From: Gp6-AA40 sp963741135
GTDB taxonomy: Bacteria; Acidobacteriota; Vicinamibacteria; Vicinamibacterales; UBA2999
DNA length: 64,000 nucleotides
Assembly (NCBI GenBank): GCA_963741135.1
Contig: CAVUHC010000006.1
Span: 868,001 to 932,000 of the forward strand
Reading direction: 5' to 3'
Notes under the pieces: generated by a model
What the model was told of the DNA's origin: nothing
What the model saw: only the letters and a program-made list of their open reading frames with translations
Databases searched by the model: none
Translations under genes and position numbers: made by a program
Shown: positions 18,771 to 26,415 of the stretch, in pieces
Layout of the letters: each line of letters begins with the position of its first letter
Position numbering within the stretch: the stretch's first letter is position 1

Positions 18771-19468
18771 TGAAGACGCGTAATGCAAAATGCGAAATGC
18801 AAAATGCAAACGCTGCATCTGGGGCAGGCGTTCGAATCATGCTCTATTTGCATTTTGCATTTTGCATTTTGAATTACAGCGTCACCACCGCATCAGCGCA
18901 GCAGTTGTTAGATCGCGTCGTCGCTCGTGTCGAGGGGTACGCGATCACGCTGACCGACGTCCAGGCGGCGCTGGGGCTTGGAACGATCCAGGTGCCTCCC
19001 GGCGCGGATCCGATCGAGACCGGCACACAGCAGGTGATCGATCGTCAACTGCTGCTGGCGGAGGTCCAGCGGTTTCCCCCACCGGAGCCGAGTGCGGCCG
19101 CCGTCGATCGCGAAGTCACGCAGCTCAAAACGCGCGCCGGCGCCCGGCTGGAGGCCCTGATGCAGTCGACTGGACTCACCGGGGAGCGGATCCGCGACAT
19201 CGCGCGGGACGATCTGCGGATCCTCGACTATCTCGATCAGCGCTTCGGCACGACGGTGCAGGTCAGCGATGAAGAAGTGGCGCGGTACTACCGCGAGCAC
19301 GAGGCGGAGTTCACGCGCGGGGGAGCCCTCATACCGTTCGACGAAGGCGAGCCCCTGGCGCGGCAGCGCGCGGGGGGCGAGCGCCGCCGCGTCACCATCG
19401 ATCAGTGGCTGCGCGACCTTCGGTCCCGCGCCGACGTCGCGATCAACCCTTCGGCACGAGCACAGTAG
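18770..19468 (+). CDS. SurA N-terminal-like periplasmic chaperone without PPIase domain
   Basis: 232 residues from ATG 18770 (overlapping the bamA TAA), or 209 from ATG 18839. The later start gives a compact signal peptide MLYLHFAFCILNYSVTTASA-Q whose core is again encoded by the heptamer repeat. The mature part starts LLDRVVARVEGYAITLTDVQ, the SurA/parvulin N-terminal chaperone start, and contains a helical region with DRQLLLAEVQRF and a C-terminal helix VTIDQWLRDLRSRADVAI. No parvulin PPIase domain fits in the length. It probably escorts outer-membrane proteins to BamA. Its 3' end overlaps the convergent quinone reductase by 26 bp. Confidence 0.8.
   Translation: MKTRNAKCEMQNANAASGAGVRIMLYLHFAFCILNYSVTTASAQQLLDRVVARVEGYAITLTDVQAALGLGTIQVPPGADPIETGTQQVIDRQLLLAEVQRFPPPEPSAAAVDREVTQLKTRAGARLEALMQSTGLTGERIRDIARDDLRILDYLDQRFGTTVQVSDEEVARYYREHEAEFTRGGALIPFDEGEPLARQRAGGERRRVTIDQWLRDLRSRADVAINPSARAQ
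18782..18877. repeat. TGCAAAA heptamer inverted repeat in the surA-like leader
   Basis: Left arm 18782-18810 (ATGCAAAATGCGAAATGCAA onward), right arm 18847-18877 (three TTTTGCA units then TTTTGAATTACAG). The right-arm end TTTTGAATTACAG is identical to that of the element before tamB. Confidence 0.9.
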
Positions 19469-20429
19469 ATCCGGTCGTTTTTCTCGACTCGAGATCGCGG
19501 TGCGCTTGAACCGCGTCCTTCAACGGGTACCGCTGGTTGACGTCGATCTTCACCTTCCCCGATTTCACGATGTCGATGAGATCGGTCGCCGTTGCCACCA
19601 GGTGATGGCGCGGCGTCGTGTAGGGGGGCAGCGACGGGCGCGTCACGTAGAGCGTTCCCTTCAGCTTCGCGAGATCGAACGGCGGCACGGCGCCGGACGC
19701 GTTCCCGAACGACGCCATCATCCCGAAGGGCGAGAGACATTCGAGCGAGCCCTCGAACGTGTCCTTTCCGACACCGTCGTAGACGACCGGCACGCCCTTC
19801 CCGCCGGTGATCTCCTTCACGCGCGCGACGAAGTCTTCCTTCTTGTAGTTGATGCAGTGCGCGGCGCCGTGCGCCGTTGCCAGCGCGCACTTCTCATCCG
19901 AGCCCGCGGTGCCGATCGTCGTCACACCCAGCGCCTTGAGCCACTGGCAGGCGATCAGACCCACGCCGCCCGCGGCCGCGTGAAACAGGACGGTCTCGCC
20001 CGCGCTGACCTTGTAGGTCCGTTTGATCAGGTACTGCACCGTCATGCCCTTGAGCATCATCGCGGCGGCCTGCTCGAAGCTGATCGCGTCAGGGATCGTC
20101 ACGACCCGCGCCACCGGGACGTTCCGCACCTCGGCGTAGCTCCCGACCGGTTGGAGCGGCGTTCCGCTCCCGTACGCGACGCGATCGCCCACCTTGAACT
20201 CCGTGACTCCGGGCCCGACGGCCTCGACGATGCCGGCGCCTTCGCTGCCGATGCCGCTCGGCAATGGGATCTTGTAGAGGCCGGTGCGGTGATACGTATC
20301 GATGTAGTTCAGGCCGATAACCTCGTGCCGCATCTGGATCTCTCCCGCGCCCGGCGGGGAGATCTCCACGTCTTCCCACTTCATCACTTCGGGTGGTCCC
20401 TGTTCGTAGATGCGAATCGCTTTAGGCAT
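19443..20429 (-). CDS. NADPH:quinone oxidoreductase (zeta-crystallin type)
   Basis: 328-residue zinc-independent medium-chain reductase. N-terminal GroES-like part with GLNYIDTYHRTGLY and GSEGAGIVEAVGPGV; Rossmann dinucleotide loop HAAAGGVGLIACQWLKALG. There are no structural zinc cysteines, which fits quinone reductases rather than alcohol dehydrogenases. It reduces quinones or enones with NADPH in the cytoplasm. It is convergent with the surA-like gene. Its promoter side carries a GTCTACC heptamer element. Confidence 0.92.
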   Translation of the reverse strand: MPKAIRIYEQGPPEVMKWEDVEISPPGAGEIQMRHEVIGLNYIDTYHRTGLYKIPLPSGIGSEGAGIVEAVGPGVTEFKVGDRVAYGSGTPLQPVGSYAEVRNVPVARVVTIPDAISFEQAAAMMLKGMTVQYLIKRTYKVSAGETVLFHAAAGGVGLIACQWLKALGVTTIGTAGSDEKCALATAHGAAHCINYKKEDFVARVKEITGGKGVPVVYDGVGKDTFEGSLECLSPFGMMASFGNASGAVPPFDLAKLKGTLYVTRPSLPPYTTPRHHLVATATDLIDIVKSGKVKIDVNQRYPLKDAVQAHRDLESRKTTGSTVLVPKG

Positions 20430-20437
20430 AAATCCTC

Positions 20438-20551
20438 GTCGTCTACCGTCTACCGTCTACCGTCTATGGTCTACCGTCTACCGACTACCGTCGCAACAAA
20501 GCGAACGATGCTTTGTTTGGGACGGAAGACGTGGACCGTAGACCGTAGACG
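20438..20551. repeat. GTCTACC heptamer inverted repeat
   Basis: Left arm 20438-20491 contains about six to seven GTCTACC units (one degenerate, GTCTATG), right arm 20521-20551 reads GACGTGGACCGTAGACCGTAGACG in antiparallel match. The spacer has a second small stem AACAAAGCGAACGATGCTTTGTT. It lies upstream of the quinone reductase start and four bases downstream of the CPBP gene stop. Confidence 0.85.
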
Positions 20552-20554
20552 TGC

Positions 20555-21376
20555 TTATTGTCCAACCATTGCAACGCGAAGTATTTCGAGTGAATTGAAT
20601 CCCGCGTGACTGACCATTGGTGCGATGCTGCTGCGCCGCCGCAGGTACATACCCGCCCAGACCGCGCCCAGTGTTCCCGTTGTGATGACCGCGTCCCACC
20701 CCTGCACGATGTGGCCGAGGCCGAATGCGACGCTGAGCACGAGCACGCCGACCGCGGCGCCGCCCAGGTACTGGTCGAAGCGGTGGAGCATGAACGCGCG
20801 CTGCAGCTCCTCACGCACGCCGCCCGCAATAATCGCGACGAGCGAAAACATGACCGCCTGTCCCGGCGTGGCGGCCATCTGCTCGAGCGGATTGGTCACC
20901 ACGTTGTGCAGCGACGGCATGACCAGCCGCAGCGCGTTCAGCATGATGCCGACCATGACGAACACGAGGGGGACGGTCAGCAGGCCCACGACGACTTCGC
21001 GCGCGACCGGGCGATCGCCGATCCACAGGCGAATGGCGCTCTCTCCGTGCGCGCGCATCAGCAGCACCATGATGACGACCAGCACCACCGTGTCGGCGAG
21101 TGACAGGACGAAAACGAAAGGCAGAGACAGCCGGCCGGATGCGTCGGCGGGTGCCCAGCCGGCCGCCCGCAGGAGCGCACCGATCGTCAGCTGTGTCGGA
21201 ACGCTCGAGCACAGGAGTATTTCCAGGATCGCCAGGACCCGGTCGCGCCCCTCGACGACTGCCGGGCGCCCCAGGCCGGACGGAGGCGGGATGACGTCCT
21301 TGGTGGGAGTATCCGGCGTCAATGGGTGAGGATCCGAATCGGACAAGCCCCACATTCTATCGCTGTGCTTGACCAT
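20555..21376 (-). CDS. CPBP-family intramembrane metalloprotease
   Basis: 273 residues with about six to eight hydrophobic helices. The Abi/CPBP signature is complete: EE at 189-190 with R193 (GVREELQRAF), H222 in FGLGHIVQGWD and HxxxN in SHAGFNSLE (257-261). Family members are CAAX-prenyl-protease-like membrane glutamyl/metallo proteases; substrates in most bacteria are unknown. Start ATG 21376; ATG 21355 is an alternative that removes it from the 27-bp tandem repeat upstream. Confidence 0.88.
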   Translation of the reverse strand: MVKHSDRMWGLSDSDPHPLTPDTPTKDVIPPPSGLGRPAVVEGRDRVLAILEILLCSSVPTQLTIGALLRAAGWAPADASGRLSLPFVFVLSLADTVVLVVIMVLLMRAHGESAIRLWIGDRPVAREVVVGLLTVPLVFVMVGIMLNALRLVMPSLHNVVTNPLEQMAATPGQAVMFSLVAIIAGGVREELQRAFMLHRFDQYLGGAAVGVLVLSVAFGLGHIVQGWDAVITTGTLGAVWAGMYLRRRSSIAPMVSHAGFNSLEILRVAMVGQ

Positions 21377-21417
21377 GTAAATTCTACAGATGTGCTAGAC
21401 CGTGTAAAAACGACAGG
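21364..21417. promoter_or_regulatory. Tandem 27-bp repeat between divergent genes
   Basis: Two adjacent 27-bp units (21364-21390 and 21391-21417) agree at about 21 of 27 positions, sharing TGTGCT-GACC-TGTAAA and ending ACAG. Unit 1 also contains an inverted repeat TGTAAATTCTACA. The array covers the start codon of the CPBP gene and lies about 60 bp before the NtrC gene, so it looks like a pair of operator sites. No matching regulator is known. Confidence 0.55.
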
Positions 21418-21475
21418 CTAGTATCGGTGCAGCCGTCGCGGAGTTCCCTCCGGCGATGCGGCTTACGAGGTTCAG

Positions 21476-22885
21476 ATGGTTTCAACCACGTCTGGTGAGC
21501 GTGTCCTGATTGTTGAGGATGAGCCCACGACGCGCCTGGGACTCACCGAGCTGGTGCGAACCTGGGGATTTACAACCGAGGCTGCGGCGGACGGTGAAGA
21601 AGCGCTTCAGCGCATCAGCGCCTTCCGTCCGTCCATCATCATCAGCGACCTCGTCATGCCGCGCATGGGCGGGCTCGAGCTGCTGCACGCGCTGAAAGAC
21701 GAAGGCAGCTCGCTCACCATTGTCATTCTCACCGCGCAGGGGACGGTCGAGACCGCGGTCGAAGCGATCAAAGAAGGCGCCTACGACTACCTGACCAAGC
21801 CGATCGAGCCGCAGCGGCTGAAGATCCTGCTCGACAAGATTGTCGAGCGGCAGGACACGCTCCGCGAAGTGAAAGTTCTGCGCAAACAGCTGCGGGAGCA
21901 CGGCAGCTTTGGCCGCATGATTGGCAACAGCACGCAGATGCGCAGGGTCTACCAGACGATCGAGCAGGCGGCGCCGACCGCCGCATCAGTCCTCATATGG
22001 GGGGAGTCGGGCACCGGCAAGGAGCTGGTTGCCCAGACCATCCACCAGCTCAGTCCACGGGCGCAGATGCCGTTTGTGCCGATCAACTGTGCGGCGATCC
22101 CAGAAACGCTGCTCGAGAGCGAGATCTTCGGCCACGAGAAGGGCGCGTTCACCGGCGCGTCCGACCGGCGCGAAGGCTGCTTCGAGCTCGCCGACCGGGG
22201 CACACTGTTTCTCGACGAAATTGCGGAGATGACTCCCGCCACTCAGGTTAAGCTCCTGCGCGTGCTGCAGGAGCGGAAGTTCCGCCGCCTTGGCGGGAGG
22301 CAAGAGCAGTCGGTTGACGTCCGTGTCATTGCGGCAACCAACGTCAACCCCGCGGACGCCGTCAAGAACGGGAAGCTTCGCGAGGATCTCTACTACCGCC
22401 TCAACGTCTTTGCGATCGAGCTGCCGCCGCTGCGGATACGAAAGGACGACCTCTCGCTGCTGATCCAGTCGTTCCTTGCCGAGTTCAACGAGCGCAATAA
22501 CAAGGCCGTCTCCGCACTCGATCCCGCGGCCATGCGGATCCTCGAGCAGTACAACTGGCCGGGCAACGTGCGCGAGGTGCGCAACATCATCGAGCGCGCG
22601 GTGATCCTGTCCACCGGCGAGTTCATCGAGCCGAAGCAGCTTCCGCCGCTTGTCACCGAGTCGCCCGACGTCGTCAAGCCGACGCTGTCCCTCGTGCCTG
22701 GCACGACCGTGGAGGAAGCGGAGCGGCGCCTGATCCTGATGACGCTCGAACACACGCGCGACAACAAGACGCGCGCCGCCGAGATCCTCGGCATCAGCCT
22801 CAAGACACTGCACAACAAGCTCAACAAACTTCGCGGTCGGGTTCCGGGTAAACGTCAGGAAGAAGAGATCGTTTCACAGTCGTGA
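21476..22885 (+). CDS. NtrC-family sigma-54 response regulator
   Basis: 469 residues. Receiver domain with acidic pair E14-D15, phospho-acceptor D58 (IIISDLVMP) and conserved KP (YDYLTKPIEP); AAA+ domain with GESGTGKE, GAFTGA (EKGAFTGASDRR) and LFLDEIAEM; C-terminal Fis helix-turn-helix DNKTRAAEILGISLKTLHNKL. Phosphorylation by a partner kinase should drive sigma-54 promoter opening. The kinase gene follows about 170 bp downstream, separated by two heptamer elements. Confidence 0.95.
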   Translation: MVSTTSGERVLIVEDEPTTRLGLTELVRTWGFTTEAAADGEEALQRISAFRPSIIISDLVMPRMGGLELLHALKDEGSSLTIVILTAQGTVETAVEAIKEGAYDYLTKPIEPQRLKILLDKIVERQDTLREVKVLRKQLREHGSFGRMIGNSTQMRRVYQTIEQAAPTAASVLIWGESGTGKELVAQTIHQLSPRAQMPFVPINCAAIPETLLESEIFGHEKGAFTGASDRREGCFELADRGTLFLDEIAEMTPATQVKLLRVLQERKFRRLGGRQEQSVDVRVIAATNVNPADAVKNGKLREDLYYRLNVFAIELPPLRIRKDDLSLLIQSFLAEFNERNNKAVSALDPAAMRILEQYNWPGNVREVRNIIERAVILSTGEFIEPKQLPPLVTESPDVVKPTLSLVPGTTVEEAERRLILMTLEHTRDNKTRAAEILGISLKTLHNKLNKLRGRVPGKRQEEEIVSQS

Positions 22886-22901
22886 CGCACTTCACCAAGA
22901 C

Positions 22902-23050
22902 AAGCCACGGAGGCACGGAGCCACGGAGGACGAATAGGTTTTCTCTGTGTCTCCGTTTCTCCGTGGCCCGTCTCGCAAGGAGAAGGGATCTGGGATCAGG
23001 GATCAGGGATCAAAGGCTCGTGATCCCCGATCCCCGATCCCCGATCCCCG
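22902..23050. repeat. Two consecutive heptamer inverted repeats
   Basis: First element 22902-22968: arms of CACGGAG type (GCCACGGAGGCACGGAGCC against CTCCGTTTCTCCGTGGC). Second element 22985-23050: left arm GGGATCAG units, right arm four to five GATCCCC units. The second ends four bases before the kinase ATG. Both lie between the response regulator and its kinase. Confidence 0.85.
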
Positions 23051-23054
23051 CGTC

Positions 23055-24908
23055 ATGCGCATAGGCATCAAGGCCAAGCAGATCGCCGCCGTCACCGCCA
23101 TCGTCGGGTTGGCGGTCGTGGCGTTGAGCGTCGTGCACGTGACGCGGCTCGCGCGCGTCGTGCTCCACGAGAGCAACGCGCGCGGACAGCTCCTCGCCAA
23201 TGCGATCTTCCATCGCGCCCGCGAAGTCGTCGTCATCAACAACAGCGATCCCTACGTTGCGTTGCGCAGCGATCCAGGCCTCCGCGCGATCCTCGAATCC
23301 AGCATCTACGGTGAGAATGTCACCGACGCCGCCATCCTCGACACCCACGGCGTCGTCCAGGCCGCCAGCGACCCCACGCAGGAAGGGAAGCCGCTGCCTG
23401 AGCGCGCCGATATGGCCACGCTTGAAGACGCCGGTCCGTTTGACCAGCTGAGCGTGATCTACTCGGGAGAAGGCCGGACCTTCGAAGTGCGCCAGCCGAT
23501 GCTGCTGGGCGAGGAGGCGTTCGGATCGATCCGTATCGGCCTCTCGACCGTGCTGGTACGCCGCGAGCTGAACGCCTCGCTCCGGCCGGCGGTGAACATC
23601 GCGATCGGCTCCCTGTTCATCGCGGTGATCGTGGCGGCGTTGCTCGCGCAGTTGTTCCTCCGCCCGATCAACGTGATCCGGAGCGGACTGACGCGCCTCG
23701 GCAAAGGGGAGTTCGGGATCACGCTCGATCTTCCACAAGACGATGAGTTTGGCGAGCTCGGGACGTTTTTCAACACGATCAGCCAGCAGCTCTCCGCGGA
23801 TCGCAGCCTCCTCGCAGGGCAGAAGGCGAACCTTCAGTCAGCTGTTGAGCATCTGGAGGATGCGGTCGCGCTGTTCAACCCGCAGGGTGAGCTGCTCTTC
23901 AGTAATCCGGCAATGCAGCCGGCTCTTCCGGCTGATGCGATCGGCCGTGCGCTGCGGGGACTGCTTCCAGACGGCGACGCGTGCCGGACCATCGTGGAGG
24001 AGACGCTTGCGACAAGGACCTCGCGCGGTCCAGTGCAGGTGGCCGATGATGTGCTCTTGATGACGCATGCGATCGAGGGGACGGATGGGCAGCTCGTCGG
24101 GGTCCTGCTCGTCTCGCGCAATCTCTCGTACTTGTCGCGCATGCAGTCGACCATCGCGTATTCGCGGAAGCTCGTGGCGCTCGGACGATTGACCGCGGGC
24201 ATCGCGCACGAGGTGAAGAACCCGCTCAACGCGATGATGATTCACCTCGAGCTGCTGCGGACGAAGATTCGCCACGGCATTGCGCGCGAGGTGGCGCCGG
24301 TCGGCGCCGGGGGCGTGAGCATCGCCGAAGCGCGAACCCCGGGCCGCGCGGAGGCGGGTGCGCTCGAGCACGTCGAAGTGATTGAAAGCGAGATCCGCCG
24401 GCTCGACGAGGTGGTCCAGGGCTTCCTGAAGTTCTCGCGCCCCGAGGATCTCCGGCTGCAGCCCGTGCGTGTGACGGCGATCTTCGATGAGATTCTGGCC
24501 GTGATCAAGCCGGAGGCGGCGGCCAACCACGTGCGTGTCGAGGTGGATTCCCCCCCAACGGTCCCCCCGGTCAATGGCGACGCCTCCATGCTGCGCCAGG
24601 CGTTTCTCAACCTGGCGATGAACGCCTGCCAGGCCATGCCGCACGGCGGAACCCTGCGCCTCTCGGCCGCGCCCGCTCCCCGCAACCAGGTGGAAGTGAA
24701 GTTCGAGGATACCGGCGTGGGCATCCCGGAAGACCACCTGGGAAAGATCTTTGACCTCTATTTCACAACGAAGGATCATGGGACCGGCATCGGGCTTTCG
24801 ATGGTGTACCGGATCATCCAGCTGCACGATGGCGAGGTCGAAGTCCAATCGACGCCCGGCCGCGGGACGACGTTCCGCGTCCTTCTACCCAGAGCAAACG
24901 AGATTTGA
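23055..24908 (+). CDS. Sensor histidine kinase with HAMP domain
   Basis: ATG 23055 gives 617 residues; the open frame upstream is repeat-derived. Membrane helix 1 is at about residues 8-27 (IAAVTAIVGLAVVALSVVHV), a sensor segment follows (YVALRSDPGLRAILES), helix 2 (SLFIAVIVAALLAQLFL), then HAMP (RPINVIRSGLTRLGKGEFGI), a PAS-like region, HisKA with His385 (GIAHEVKNPLNAM) and an HATPase domain (NLAMNACQ, DTGVGIPEDHLGKIF, GTGIGLSMV). The DHp motif is that of NtrB-like kinases. It should phosphorylate the NtrC protein encoded upstream. Confidence 0.93.
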   Translation: MRIGIKAKQIAAVTAIVGLAVVALSVVHVTRLARVVLHESNARGQLLANAIFHRAREVVVINNSDPYVALRSDPGLRAILESSIYGENVTDAAILDTHGVVQAASDPTQEGKPLPERADMATLEDAGPFDQLSVIYSGEGRTFEVRQPMLLGEEAFGSIRIGLSTVLVRRELNASLRPAVNIAIGSLFIAVIVAALLAQLFLRPINVIRSGLTRLGKGEFGITLDLPQDDEFGELGTFFNTISQQLSADRSLLAGQKANLQSAVEHLEDAVALFNPQGELLFSNPAMQPALPADAIGRALRGLLPDGDACRTIVEETLATRTSRGPVQVADDVLLMTHAIEGTDGQLVGVLLVSRNLSYLSRMQSTIAYSRKLVALGRLTAGIAHEVKNPLNAMMIHLELLRTKIRHGIAREVAPVGAGGVSIAEARTPGRAEAGALEHVEVIESEIRRLDEVVQGFLKFSRPEDLRLQPVRVTAIFDEILAVIKPEAAANHVRVEVDSPPTVPPVNGDASMLRQAFLNLAMNACQAMPHGGTLRLSAAPAPRNQVEVKFEDTGVGIPEDHLGKIFDLYFTTKDHGTGIGLSMVYRIIQLHDGEVEVQSTPGRGTTFRVLLPRANEI

Positions 24909-24909
24909 G

Positions 24910-25515
24910 ATGACCGTTCACTCCCAACGGGCCAACTCCCTCCTGCCAGGGTTCATGCGCGTGGCGATGTTCGTCCTGGGAATAGGCGTTTTGGGACTTG
25001 GGAGTGTCGCCTGCGCAAAAGCGCAGGCGGAGGCCGTGCCCGAAGGCCCTCCGCTCGACGTACCTGCTCCCCCTGCGCGGGCGCTGGCGCCGGTCGAGGA
25101 ACCGGTGATTGAGGTTGCGCCTCCACCCGAGCTACCGGCAGCCGCCGCGCCGCCCCGCACACCCCCCCGGCCGCCTGTAAGGCGCGCTGAACCGCAGCCG
25201 CCCGCCGAACCCGTGCCTGCCGCGGCAACGCCCCCTGTAGAGTTGCCCGCGGAACCGCCGCGCGAGCTGCGTCCTGCGTCGCCGGCGCGCGATGCGGCAG
25301 CGGAGAAGCAAGTGCGCGACACCCTTGCGCTCGCCGCCCGGGATCTCGGCGGGGTCAATTACGGCAGGCTGAGCGCCGACGCAAAGGCACAATACGAACA
25401 GTCCAAGCGCTTCACGCAACAAGCTGAGCAGGCACTGAAGGATCGGAACTTCGTCTTTGCTGCGACACTTGCCGACAAGGCGGCGACGCTGGCGGCCGGG
25501 CTGACGGGGCGGTAG
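24910..25515 (+). CDS. Proline-rich lipoprotein downstream of the kinase
   Basis: 201 residues from ATG 24910, one base after the kinase stop; ATG 24955 would give a cleaner lipoprotein signal, MRVAMFVLGIGVLGLGSVAC. The lipobox is SVAC (Cys35 from the first start). A Pro/Ala-rich segment (about 45-130) follows, then a helical tail EKQVRDTLALAARDLGGVNYGRL ... QAEQALKDRNFVFAATLADKAATLA that resembles small envelope proteins with a TPR-like hairpin. Degenerate TTGGGAG units lie in the signal-peptide codons. It may be part of the signalling operon; function unknown. Confidence 0.7.
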   Translation: MTVHSQRANSLLPGFMRVAMFVLGIGVLGLGSVACAKAQAEAVPEGPPLDVPAPPARALAPVEEPVIEVAPPPELPAAAAPPRTPPRPPVRRAEPQPPAEPVPAAATPPVELPAEPPRELRPASPARDAAAEKQVRDTLALAARDLGGVNYGRLSADAKAQYEQSKRFTQQAEQALKDRNFVFAATLADKAATLAAGLTGR

Positions 25516-25518
25516 GTT

Positions 25519-25723
25519 CAAATCCCAAATCCCAAATCCCAAAGTCCAACCCCTAAAGCGATTTTCAATACGACGTACCATCGAGACATCGAGACACCGA
25601 GAAATTCATTTGGTTTTGCCTCGGTGCCTCAGTGCCTCGGTGTTTCGTCATACCGAAGCAGCCTAAGTTTCCTTCCCCCTTCCCCCTTACTAACCCCTAA
25701 TCCCTAACCCCTTCCCCCTGTTT
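25519..25723. repeat. Mixed heptamer arrays before the TetR operon
   Basis: Three arrays follow one another: CCCAAAT units at 25519-25542; an inverted pair with GAGACATCGAGACACCGAG and GCCTCGGTGCCTCAGTGCC (about 25580-25650); and CCCCTTC/CCCTAA-type pyrimidine units at 25670-25723. They fill most of the gap between the lipoprotein and TetR genes. Confidence 0.75.
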
Positions 25724-25760
25724 CTTCTTGCGTTCGGCCGGGCGCCTGATTTATCGTCCG

Positions 25761-25780
25761 ATTTAACTGAATGGTTAAAT
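25761..25780. promoter_or_regulatory. Palindromic TetR operator over the tetR start codon
   Basis: ATTTAAC-TGAATG-GTTAAAT is a perfect 7+7 inverted repeat with a 6-bp spacer. The ATG of the TetR gene (25771) lies in its centre. The position fits an autoregulatory operator controlling the exporter operon. Confidence 0.8.
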
Positions 25781-26415
25781 CGCGCAGTCAACGCGATGAC
25801 TCGACCGAGCAGCGGATCCTCGACGCCGCGCACGCGGTATTCGTCCGCTCCGGGACGGCGGGTGCACGGACGCAGGAAATTGCGAAGGAAGCAGGGGTGA
25901 ACTCAGCTCTGCTGCACTACTACTTCCGCACCAAGGAGCGCCTCGCCGAAGCGGTGTTCACACGTGCGGCCGGCCAGCTCCTCCCTGCCGTCATCCGAAT
26001 CCTTGCGTCGGATGCGGCGCTCGAAGACAAGGTCGATCAGGTCGTGCAGACCGAGCTTCAGCACCTTGCCAAGGCGCCGTACCTACCGGGTTACATCCTC
26101 AGCGAGCTTGCGCATCACCCGGAGCGCGCGGGACAACTCGTCTCCGCAGTCACCGGAATGGTGCCGGCCGAAATCGGCATGCGCGTCAGCACGGTGCTGG
26201 GGAGGCAGATAGACGAGCGAGTCCGCGCCGGCCGCATGCACCAGATCGCCCCCGATCAGTTCATCGTCAACCTTCTTTCAATGTGCGTGTTTCCCTTCGC
26301 AGCACGGCCCATGCTCATGGCGCTGCTGGGGTTCGATCAGGCGGGCTTCGACCGGTTCATCGACCGGCGGCGCAAGGAGCTGGCGCCATTTTTCCTGAGA
26401 GCCTTACGTCCATGA
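25771..26415 (+). CDS. TetR/AcrR-family repressor of the exporter operon
   Basis: 214 residues. The N-terminal helix-turn-helix (RILDAAHAVFVRSGTAGARTQEIAKEAGVNSALLHYYFRTKERLAEAVF) is typical. The C-terminal ligand domain is of the CecR/DUF1956-like or general TetR type and not diagnostic. It is the first gene of the operon and overlaps the TolC gene by ATGA. The palindrome at its own start suggests autoregulation, released by a drug-like ligand. Confidence 0.92.
   Translation: MVKSRSQRDDSTEQRILDAAHAVFVRSGTAGARTQEIAKEAGVNSALLHYYFRTKERLAEAVFTRAAGQLLPAVIRILASDAALEDKVDQVVQTELQHLAKAPYLPGYILSELAHHPERAGQLVSAVTGMVPAEIGMRVSTVLGRQIDERVRAGRMHQIAPDQFIVNLLSMCVFPFAARPMLMALLGFDQAGFDRFIDRRRKELAPFFLRALRP

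Noticed and set aside
22947..23054. Extended N-terminus of the histidine kinase
   Set aside because: Codons come from heptamer arrays; ATG 23055 begins the membrane helix immediately.
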